From JBBPYA01 sp038200385 (GTDB lineage Bacteria > Actinomycetota > Actinomycetes > Mycobacteriales > Geodermatophilaceae): a stretch of 6,116 nucleotides of DNA. Below the pieces are notes generated by a model, which ran no database searches, was not told where the DNA came from, and worked only from the letters and a program-made list of their open reading frames with translations. Position numbers and translations under genes: made by a program. The DNA is taken from the NCBI GenBank assembly GCA_038200385.1, contig JBBPYA010000213.1:1-6116 (forward strand), given 5' to 3'. Numbering within the stretch: position 1 is the stretch's first letter; each line of letters opens with the position of its first letter. This document shows, in pieces, positions 1 through 5,451 of the stretch.

Positions 1-775
1 ACTGGCTCTCGCTCAGCTCCGGCGCTGCCGACGTTCCGGAGTGCAGGCCTTTGACGGCGACGTTCCCGGCCTCGTCGTGCAGCGTGGCCAGCAGCCGGCA
101 CAGGGCGGTCAGTGCGTCCGGGGCGGCGCCGCCGTACATCCCGCTGTGCAGCCCGTGGTCCAGGGTGCGGACCTCGACGTCCACGTGCGCCCCGCCCCGC
201 AGTGACGTCGTGAGGGCCGGGACGTCGACAGTCCAGTTCGAGGAGTCGGCGAGGGCGACGACGTCGGCGGCCAGCCGCTCCCGGTGGGTGGCCAGAAACG
301 CCTGCAGAGTCGGCGATCCGATCTCCTCCTCGCCCTCGACGAGTACGACGACACCGACCGGCAGGTCCGACCCGAAGGTCCGGAGCGCCGCGAGGTGTAC
401 GGCGATGCCGGCCTTGTCGTCGGCGCACCCGCGGCCGTAGAGGCGGCCCGCGCGTTCGGTTGGCTCGAACGGGTCGGTGTCCCAGTCCGCCCGGGCGCCC
501 ACCGGCTGGACGTCGTGGTGGGCGTAGAGCAGGACGGTCGGTGCGCCCTCGGGTCCGGCCCGCCGGCCGACCACGGCCGGTTTGCCGTCCGGGACCGTGA
601 GGATTTCTACGTCGTCCAGCCCGGCGTCGCGCAGCAGGCCGGCAACCAGCTCGGCGCTGGCCCCCAGATGGACCGCGGCGTCGGGATCGGCCGACACCGA
701 CGGGATGCGCACCAGGCGTTCGAGGTCGGCGCGGACGGAGGGCAGTACGCCGTCGACGGCGGCACGGATGTCCAT
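1..775 (-). CDS. M20-family metallo-dipeptidase, 3' end cut by window edge
   Basis: The reading frame gives 258 residues from an ATG at 775 and is still open at base 1, so the C-terminal part of a family that usually runs to about 430-460 residues is missing. The M20 zinc-peptidase layout is clear: LYAHHDVQP (residues 83-91) with the H-x-D metal motif at H86/D88, GRGCADDKAG (114-123) with the bridging Asp at 119/120, EGEEEIGS (147-154) with the catalytic and metal Glu (by analogy E150 and E151), ADSSNW (176-181) with metal ligand D177, and the dimerisation-domain signature HSGMYGG (210-216). No signal peptide is seen, so it should be cytoplasmic and cleave dipeptides or acylated amino acids. 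The start is supported by a leaderless promoter element 7 nt upstream and by the first residues matching the family N-terminus (a helix, then IPSVSADP). It lies 46 bp behind an ATP-grasp gene on the same strand and may be partly independent of it. The exact substrate is not predictable. Confidence 0.93.
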   Translation of the reverse strand, partial: MDIRAAVDGVLPSVRADLERLVRIPSVSADPDAAVHLGASAELVAGLLRDAGLDDVEILTVPDGKPAVVGRRAGPEGAPTVLLYAHHDVQPVGARADWDTDPFEPTERAGRLYGRGCADDKAGIAVHLAALRTFGSDLPVGVVVLVEGEEEIGSPTLQAFLATHRERLAADVVALADSSNWTVDVPALTTSLRGGAHVDVEVRTLDHGLHSGMYGGAAPDALTALCRLLATLHDEAGNVAVKGLHSGTSAAPELSESQ

Positions 776-782
776 GGGGGAG

Positions 783-788
783 AACCTA
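783..788 (-). promoter_or_regulatory. -10 element for leaderless M20 peptidase transcript
   Basis: On the minus strand this reads TAGGTT, followed by exactly 7 nt (CTCCCCC) and then the ATG at 775. TANNNT at this distance puts the transcription start on or next to the A of the ATG, which is the usual actinobacterial leaderless arrangement. No convincing Shine-Dalgarno sequence precedes the gene and no good TTGACA-like -35 hexamer is seen. It sits in the 46-bp gap after the upstream ATP-grasp gene, so the peptidase can be expressed on its own as well as by read-through. Confidence 0.55.
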
Positions 789-821
789 CGGAGCTGCTGC
801 GCGGGCCCGCCACGGCTCCCC

Positions 822-2036
822 TCAGCCGGCGTGCAGCTGCAGCTGCGAGGCAAACCGGTCAGCCACCTCGATCGTCCGGGCCAGCGAGGGGTCCCGCACG
901 ATCACCATCCCGTCGCTGATCAGGGTGGCCCGCCAGTCGCGGCGGGGCGCGCCGACGGGCAGCAGGTCCAGGGTGGCCACCGAAGCGCCGCAGTCGGCGA
1001 GCAGGTTCTCCAGGCCGTCGTGCCGGGTGATCCGGCCGGCTCCGAGGGCTCGCTTGAACACGCTCGCCGCGTTGTAGCGGCGGGACAGGTCCTGGGAGAT
1101 CCGGCCGTGCACGACCGCCTCGGCCCAACCGGTGAACAGGTCGGCATCGGTCACGTAGTTCATCAGGTCGACCGTGCGGCCGCCCGGGGGCCGGGCCCCG
1201 ATCTCGCCGAAGACGACCTCACCGTCGGCCTTGCGGTACCACTCCATGTGGGTGAATCCGTCGCGGAAGCCCAGGGCGTCGATCACGCGGGCGCCCAACT
1301 GCCGACCAGCCTGCAGATCGGGCACGGACAGGTCCCGCAGCGCCACCGTGATCGGGCTGATCCACTCGTGCGAGCGGGCCAGCAGGGGACGCGGGCGGTA
1401 CCAGCAGATGTTCTCGAACAGGATCCGTCCGTCCGCGCAGACCGTGTCGTAGGTGAACTCCTCGGCGTCGACGAACTCCTCGACGCTGACCCGCCGGACG
1501 TGGCGGATCATCGGCAGTACGTCGGCCAGCTGGTCGGGGGAGTCCACCCGGTAGGTGTCCGCCGAACCGGCACCGTCGATCGGCTTGACGATCAGCGGGA
1601 AGCCGATCCGCTCGGCGGCCGCCCAGACGCCGGCCACCGTCTCGGTGCTGTCATGCCGTGGCGTGCGCAGCCCGGCCCGGTCCAGCACCTGCTTCATCAG
1701 CTCCTTGTCGCGGAACGGCTCGGTCTGCGCGCGGGTCAGCCCGGGCAGCCCGAGTTCCTCGCGCAGCCGGGCCGCGAGCATCATGTACGGCTCCCACAGG
1801 CACTCGACCCGGTCGATCCGGACGTGCCCGGCCAGCCCGCGGACCGCCGCGACGACGGCCGCCTCGTCGGACAGTGACACGTGCTCGTGGTGGGACAGCG
1901 CCGCGCGGGCCGCCTCGGGCAGCGCCCCGACCGGCTGGTCGCCGAAGCCGAGCACGGTGGCCCCCACCGCGGCCAGGCCGCGGGTGAACAAGGACATCTC
2001 GACCGGGAAGCCGGGGGAGATCATCAGGACGTTCAT
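822..2036 (-). CDS. ATP-grasp amide ligase (L-amino-acid-ligase-like), paralogue B
   Basis: A 404-residue cytoplasmic ATP-grasp protein that should couple ATP hydrolysis to carboxylate-amine ligation through an acyl phosphate. Visible parts: an N-terminal Rossmann-like pre-grasp domain (about 1-105, beginning MNVLMISPGF, with RVECLWEPYMM at 76-86 and LGLPG at 95-99), then RDKELMK (109-115), FPLIVKP (146-152) with ATP-binding K151, the flexible loop DGAGSADT (154-161), EEFVDAEEF (186-194), and the metal region HMEWY (263-267, E265) and FGEIGARPPGG (276-286, E278, R282). A C-terminal module (about 320-404) with GAGRITRHDGLENL resembles the lid-like end of L-amino acid ligases. The Asn that usually follows the metal Glu is Gly280. 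Its ATG overlaps the stop of the preceding paralogue (ATGA) and is preceded by a GGAG at 5 nt, so it is probably translationally coupled. About 22 of the first 53 residues match the plus-strand paralogue by eye. Substrates are unknown. Confidence 0.92.
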   Translation of the reverse strand: MNVLMISPGFPVEMSLFTRGLAAVGATVLGFGDQPVGALPEAARAALSHHEHVSLSDEAAVVAAVRGLAGHVRIDRVECLWEPYMMLAARLREELGLPGLTRAQTEPFRDKELMKQVLDRAGLRTPRHDSTETVAGVWAAAERIGFPLIVKPIDGAGSADTYRVDSPDQLADVLPMIRHVRRVSVEEFVDAEEFTYDTVCADGRILFENICWYRPRPLLARSHEWISPITVALRDLSVPDLQAGRQLGARVIDALGFRDGFTHMEWYRKADGEVVFGEIGARPPGGRTVDLMNYVTDADLFTGWAEAVVHGRISQDLSRRYNAASVFKRALGAGRITRHDGLENLLADCGASVATLDLLPVGAPRRDWRATLISDGMVIVRDPSLARTIEVADRFASQLQLHAG

Positions 2037-3253
2037 GCCAACTCCACCCGGACGTCGGTGATCAGCCGGCGCATCGCCTCACGCACCACGTCGGTGTCCG
2101 CGTGCCGCACCGTCACGTAGCCGTCCCCCTCGTACAGCCCACTCGTCAGCCGGCCCGGCTGCGGGAGTTCGGCCTCCACGACAAGGCCGCCGAGGTCGCG
2201 GCGCACCTGGTCCAGGCCGTGCACGGCATGGATCCGGCCGGTCCCCTGACCCCGCAGGAACGCCGTACCCACCGCCCACCTCCGCGGCGGCGGATCGAAC
2301 GTGCCGTGGACCTGCAGCGCCGCCCACGCGGAGTAGATGTCGAAGTCGTGCGCGAAGTTAAGCATCGAGGAGATCTGCGCCCCCGGCGGCCGTACGGCGA
2401 CCTCGGACAGTGCCACCGATCCGTCCGGCCGACCGAACCACTCCAGGTGGGTGAACCCCGTCCGCAAACCCAAGGCGCGCAACGCAGCCGGCACCACCGC
2501 GCGCAGCCCGTCATACTCCGGGCCGTCGACGTGCCGGGGGAAGAGCACCCGCCACTGGATCCACGGGTTGCGCAGCACCTCCAGCGGAGTCGGGAGGTAG
2601 TGCGAGACCGAGTGCCACACCAGACGCCCGTCGATGACGACGCTGTCGAAGGAGCCCTCGTCCCCGGTGAGGAACTCCTCCATCATGGCCACCCGGTCCG
2701 GTGTCGGCGGCGCGCTGGACAGCCACACCCGCAGATCCTCGGCGTCGTCGAGTCGGAACGTGCTCTTCGCGCCGGCGCCGGCCGGCGGTTTGACCACGAT
2801 GGGGAAGCCGACCTCGTGGGCGAATGAGGCTGCCGCATCGGGGGAATCGGCCAACCGGTGCCGCGCACAGGGGATCCCGGCCGCCCGCCAGACCGCCTTC
2901 ATCGTTGCCTTGTCGCGGAAGTTGTGCGCCGTCGCGACGTCCGCCCCGTCGATCCCGAGGTGCTCGCGGACCTGCGCCAGCGGGACCTGCAGTTGCTCCA
3001 ACACCCCGATCACCCTGTGGACCGGTCCGAGCCGGCCGGCCAGGCCCTGCACGGCCCCGGCGATCTGCCCCGCGTCGAGACCGTCGTCGATCCGCCAGTG
3101 CCCGGCGAGCAGCTCGCGCAGGGCCGGCGGCACGTTCTCCACCGGCTCGCAGGTCACCAGTGCCAGCTCCGCGCCCGGCAGCCGGGCGGCGGCCAGCGCG
3201 AAGCGGCCCGTGGTCTCCAGCAGGTACGGCGCGACGAACACCACCACGGCCAT
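2033..3253 (-). CDS. ATP-grasp amide ligase (L-amino-acid-ligase-like), paralogue A
   Basis: A 406-residue ATP-grasp ligase, first gene of the minus-strand unit. Landmarks: the N-terminal strand MAVVVFVAPY, VIGVLEQLQVPLAQVREHLGI (81-101) closing the pre-grasp domain, FRDKATMK (112-119), FPIVVKP (150-156) with K155, the loop AGAGAKST (158-165), MEEFLTGDEGSFDS (191-204), HLEWF (269-273, E271), LSEVAVRPPG (282-291, E284, R288), and a C-terminal module with GTGRIHAVHGLD (337-348) and LYEGDGYV (373-380). The position normally held by the metal-binding Asn is Ala286. Its N-terminal 60 residues are the most divergent of the three paralogues, which hints at a different substrate. The frame stays open for about 700 bases upstream, antisense to the divergent gene. 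ATG 3253 is preferred because homology to the paralogues begins there and a leaderless -10 element lies 7 nt before it. The stop overlaps the next gene's ATG by 4 bp. Reaction partners are unknown. Confidence 0.92.
   Translation of the reverse strand: MAVVVFVAPYLLETTGRFALAAARLPGAELALVTCEPVENVPPALRELLAGHWRIDDGLDAGQIAGAVQGLAGRLGPVHRVIGVLEQLQVPLAQVREHLGIDGADVATAHNFRDKATMKAVWRAAGIPCARHRLADSPDAAASFAHEVGFPIVVKPPAGAGAKSTFRLDDAEDLRVWLSSAPPTPDRVAMMEEFLTGDEGSFDSVVIDGRLVWHSVSHYLPTPLEVLRNPWIQWRVLFPRHVDGPEYDGLRAVVPAALRALGLRTGFTHLEWFGRPDGSVALSEVAVRPPGAQISSMLNFAHDFDIYSAWAALQVHGTFDPPPRRWAVGTAFLRGQGTGRIHAVHGLDQVRRDLGGLVVEAELPQPGRLTSGLYEGDGYVTVRHADTDVVREAMRRLITDVRVELA
2042..2049 (-). promoter_or_regulatory. 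Ribosome binding site for the second minus-strand ATP-grasp gene
   Basis: The minus strand reads GGGTGGAG, ending 5 nt before the ATG at 2036, inside the last codons of the preceding ATP-grasp gene. Together with the ATGA overlap it supports that start and re-initiation or coupled translation of the two paralogues. Confidence 0.5.
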
Positions 3254-3260
3254 GGCGGCG

Positions 3261-3266
3261 AACCTA
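3261..3266 (-). promoter_or_regulatory. -10 element for leaderless minus-strand operon
   Basis: The minus strand reads TAGGTT, then 7 nt (CGCCGCC), then the ATG at 3253. The spacing fits a leaderless transcript beginning at the start codon. This is the same hexamer and the same spacing as the element in front of the M20 peptidase. Confidence 0.6.
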
Positions 3267-3297
3267 TCGCTGTCCGGCCCCGACCCCGGCCGCTGGA

Positions 3298-3303
3298 TAG
3301 GCT
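3298..3303 (+). promoter_or_regulatory. -10 element for leaderless plus-strand operon
   Basis: TAGGCT, followed by 7 nt (GCGCCCC) and the ATG at 3311. It fits the actinobacterial TANNNT consensus and predicts transcription from the A of the start codon. No Shine-Dalgarno sequence is seen between it and the ATG, consistent with leaderless translation. Confidence 0.6.
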
Positions 3304-3310
3304 GCGCCCC

Positions 3311-4534
3311 ATGAATGTCGTGCTCGTCGAGCCCTACTTCCCGCGCAACCAGCGCGAGTTCGCCCGTGGCCTCGCCGAGTCCGGCGCCAGCGTGATCGGC
3401 GTGGGGGAGACGCCGATGTGGGGCCTGGACGACCAGCTCAAGGGCTGGCTCACGCACTACGAGCAGGTCCCCTCGGTCACCGATGTGGAGGCGATGACCG
3501 CAGCGGTCCGCGCCATCCAGGAGCGGGTGTGGGTGGACCGGCTGGAGGCGACCGTCGAGGCCCACATCACCGCGACGGCGACCGTCCGCGAAACGTGCGG
3601 CATCCCTGGGACGTCGGTGCGGACGGCGTGGTTGTGCCGGGACAAGCCGTCGATGAAGGAGGCGCTGCGCCAGGCCGGCGTACCCACCGCGCGGTCCACC
3701 GCCGCCGGCACGGCCGCCGAGGCACACGCGTTCGCAGCCACCGTCGGCTTTCCCCTGATCCTCAAGCCGCGCAGCGGCGCCGGCGCGGCGGACACCATGC
3801 GGGTCAACGACGACGACGAGCTGAACCGCGCGCTGGAAAGCTACGGCCGGCAGGGCGTCGGATCCATCGCGCTCGAGGAGTTCGTGGAGGGCCACGAGGG
3901 CTTCTACGACACCCTCAGCATCGACGGCGAGATCACGCTGGACTTCGTCTCGCACTACTACCCCAACGTCCTGGAAGCGATGCGCACGAGGTGGATCTCA
4001 CCGCAGTTCGTCTCAACGAACCGGGTCGACGCCGCGCCGGACTACGACCAGCTGCGCGAGATGGGCCGCCGGGTGATCGCCGCGCTGGGGATCGGAACGT
4101 CGGCCACCCACATGGAGTGGTTCTTCGGGCCGAAGGGGCTCGTCTTTTCCGAGATCGGCTGCCGGCCGCCAGGGGTGGGCGCGTGGGACCTCTACGCCGC
4201 AGGCAACGACCTGGACGTCTACCGCGAGTGGTCCAACGCGATCGTGCACGGCCAGGTGGCCGGCCGACCGTCGCGACGGCGGGCGACCGGGCTGGTCGCC
4301 CTCCGGCCCGAGGCCGACGGCCGGATCCACGGGTACAGCGGGCTCGACGAGCTGCAGGAGCAGTTCGGTGAGTGGGTCATCGACGCCCACCTGCCGCACG
4401 TCAACTCCCCGACCCAGCCGGTCGAGGCCGGCTACATGGCCAACGCCTACGTCCGGATGAAGCATCCCGACTACCACGCGCTGCGCGGCATGATGGACAC
4501 CGTCGGCCAGACGCTGCGCGTGCACGCCTCGTGA
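3311..4534 (+). CDS. ATP-grasp amide ligase (L-amino-acid-ligase-like), paralogue C
   Basis: A 407-residue ATP-grasp ligase heading the plus-strand unit. It has a pre-grasp domain (1-105) starting MNVVLVEPYFP and including RLEATVEAHI (77-86) and CGIPG (96-100), followed by CRDKPSMK (109-116), FPLILKP (147-153) with K152, the glycine-rich loop SGAGAADT (155-162), EEFVEGHEGFYDT (189-201), HMEWF (267-271, E269) and FSEIGCRPPG (279-288, E281, R285). The C-terminal module carries DGRIHGYSGLDEL (336-348). The usual metal-binding Asn after E281 is replaced by Gly283. Like its two paralogues it contains Y-x-P-x-x-L-x6-W-I (Y216, P218, L221, W228, I229) after the central beta hairpin, possibly a substrate-binding element. 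ATG 3311 is chosen over an upstream extension, antisense to the divergent gene, because of the leaderless promoter and alignment to the paralogue N-termini. Its stop overlaps the next gene by 4 bp. The substrate is unknown. Confidence 0.93.
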   Translation: MNVVLVEPYFPRNQREFARGLAESGASVIGVGETPMWGLDDQLKGWLTHYEQVPSVTDVEAMTAAVRAIQERVWVDRLEATVEAHITATATVRETCGIPGTSVRTAWLCRDKPSMKEALRQAGVPTARSTAAGTAAEAHAFAATVGFPLILKPRSGAGAADTMRVNDDDELNRALESYGRQGVGSIALEEFVEGHEGFYDTLSIDGEITLDFVSHYYPNVLEAMRTRWISPQFVSTNRVDAAPDYDQLREMGRRVIAALGIGTSATHMEWFFGPKGLVFSEIGCRPPGVGAWDLYAAGNDLDVYREWSNAIVHGQVAGRPSRRRATGLVALRPEADGRIHGYSGLDELQEQFGEWVIDAHLPHVNSPTQPVEAGYMANAYVRMKHPDYHALRGMMDTVGQTLRVHAS

Positions 4535-5451
4535 GCAGCGTGGTCCTGCTCGGACCGCAGCGCAGCCCGACCCTCGACAGCGTCGTGGACGACCTCGACC
4601 TGGACGGGCCGATCGCCACGATCACCGCCGGCTGGCAGGAGCGCGAGCCCGACGACGACGAGCTGGACTACCTGCTCGACGGGCGCAGCGTCAACCTGAG
4701 TCTGTACGCGCGCTGGCTGGACGTCCACGAGCGCGATCCCGAGTTCGGCGCCGCCGAGCGGCGGCTGCGGGTGCTGTTGGACGAGGTCCAGGAGGTGTAC
4801 CTGTTGCGGCTGGACCACGCGTTGCGCGCCGTCCACGACGTCCAGCGGCGGACCGGGAACCGGCCGCTGGACGCCGACGCGCTCGAGGAGGCCCTGGCCG
4901 CGGTCCGCGAGCTGGACGGCAACCACCTGGCCCGGATCGGGCGGGTGCACGAGGAGTTCTACGACGGGTGGCCGCCGCACGAGCGGCCCGTGATCGCGCA
5001 GCACCGCCAGGAGGTCGGCCGGCTGCTCGCTGGGGCCGGCGGCCTCGTGGTCGCCGGGGGACACATCGGCGTCCTGGTCACCACGATGCACACGTTCAAC
5101 GTCGGCGCTGCACTGGCCAGTCCGGTCATCGCCTGGTCGGCCGGGGCGATGGCGTTGACCGAGCGGATAGTGCTGTTCCACGACCGCGCCGTGCAGGGGC
5201 CGGGCAACGCCGAGGTGCAGGGTCGGGGGCTGAGCCTGCTGCGCGGCGTCGTGGCCCTGCCGCACGCCTCGTCCCGGCTGCTGCTGCACGACCGCGACCG
5301 GATGTCGGCGCTGGCCCGGCGGTTCGCGCCGGCGACCTGCGTCCTGCTGGAGCCGGGCACCCGGATCGACACTGGCACCGAAGGCCGGTGCCCGGTGGGG
5401 ACCCGCATCCTGGGTGTCGACGGCCATGCCGTCGTGCAGGAGGCCGCGTGA
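4531..5451 (+). CDS. Peptidase S51 / Ser-type class I amidotransferase-like hydrolase
   Basis: A 306-residue protein from GTG 4531, which overlaps the previous stop as GTGA; a GTG at 4540 is an alternative, and no clear ribosome site is seen. The C-terminal half matches the core of S51 peptidases (cyanophycinase, dipeptidase E): GLVVAGGHIG (171-180), then SPVIAWSAGAMALTE (197-211) with nucleophile-elbow Ser203, candidate acid E211, and a candidate catalytic His in VVALPHASSR (240-249, H245). In class I glutamine amidotransferases the nucleophile would be Cys; Ser points to an S51-type hydrolase. The N-terminus has a beta strand and TAGWQERE (32-39), as expected for the fold. Between them, about residues 40-150 form an Arg/Glu/Leu-rich, probably alpha-helical and possibly coiled-coil insert that is long for S51. 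The residue after GG is His178 where Asn or Asp is common. Position between an amide ligase and an esterase suggests it cuts the ligases' product, but an inactive or transferase role remains possible. Confidence 0.72.
   Translation: MSSVVLLGPQRSPTLDSVVDDLDLDGPIATITAGWQEREPDDDELDYLLDGRSVNLSLYARWLDVHERDPEFGAAERRLRVLLDEVQEVYLLRLDHALRAVHDVQRRTGNRPLDADALEEALAAVRELDGNHLARIGRVHEEFYDGWPPHERPVIAQHRQEVGRLLAGAGGLVVAGGHIGVLVTTMHTFNVGAALASPVIAWSAGAMALTERIVLFHDRAVQGPGNAEVQGRGLSLLRGVVALPHASSRLLLHDRDRMSALARRFAPATCVLLEPGTRIDTGTEGRCPVGTRILGVDGHAVVQEAA
5438..5443 (+). promoter_or_regulatory. Shine-Dalgarno site for the esterase gene
   Basis: AGGAGG, a full-length match to the anti-SD, lies inside the last codons of the upstream hydrolase gene and ends 4 nt before GTG 5448. 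The spacing is short but favours this start over the in-frame GTG at 5457 (13 nt away), and the 4-bp GTGA overlap agrees with it. Confidence 0.6.

Larger units (their letters stand above)
3254..3310. promoter_or_regulatory. Divergent intergenic promoter region with mirror-symmetric -10 elements
   Basis: Only 57 bp separate the two divergent ATG codons. The -10 elements lie in the arms of an imperfect inverted repeat: AACCTATC at 3261-3268 and GATAGGCT at 3296-3303 (7 of 8 positions complementary). Its centre, 3282, is also the midpoint between the two start codons. With this spacing the regions where both -35 elements should lie fall between the two -10s (about 3275-3280 and 3284-3289), so the two polymerases would compete or be controlled together. 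No TTGACA-like -35 is recognisable in this very GC-rich stretch, and no specific operator could be assigned. Confidence 0.55.

Noticed and set aside
790..819. Possible transcription terminator between the second ATP-grasp gene and the M20 gene: GGAGC/GCTCC arms around a GCGGGCCCGC palindrome, plus an outer GGGGAG/CTCCCC pair at 777-782 and 816-821
   Set aside because: The arms are short, the internal loops are large and there is no T-tract. In such GC-rich DNA these repeats arise easily by chance, so it is not called, though some attenuation of read-through is possible.
582..1877. A long open frame on the plus strand (about 430 codons) opposite the second minus-strand ATP-grasp gene
   Set aside because: It is rich in Gly, Pro, Arg, Gln and Asp with no recognisable domain, as expected for the antisense of a GC-rich gene, and the opposite strand encodes a clear ATP-grasp protein.
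3254..3310. A short precursor-peptide gene for an ATP-grasp RiPP system in the intergenic DNA
   Set aside because: The two gaps are 57 and 46 bp, filled by promoter-like elements, with room for neither a leader nor a core peptide. A precursor outside the window cannot be excluded.
822..4534. The ATP-grasp proteins as biotin carboxylase, carbamoyl-phosphate synthase large subunit or D-Ala-D-Ala ligase
   Set aside because: At about 405 residues they are far too short for CarB. The RPPG metal motif, the pre-grasp domain and the C-terminal module fit L-amino-acid-ligase-like enzymes better, and no BCCP, carboxyltransferase or cell-wall genes lie nearby.
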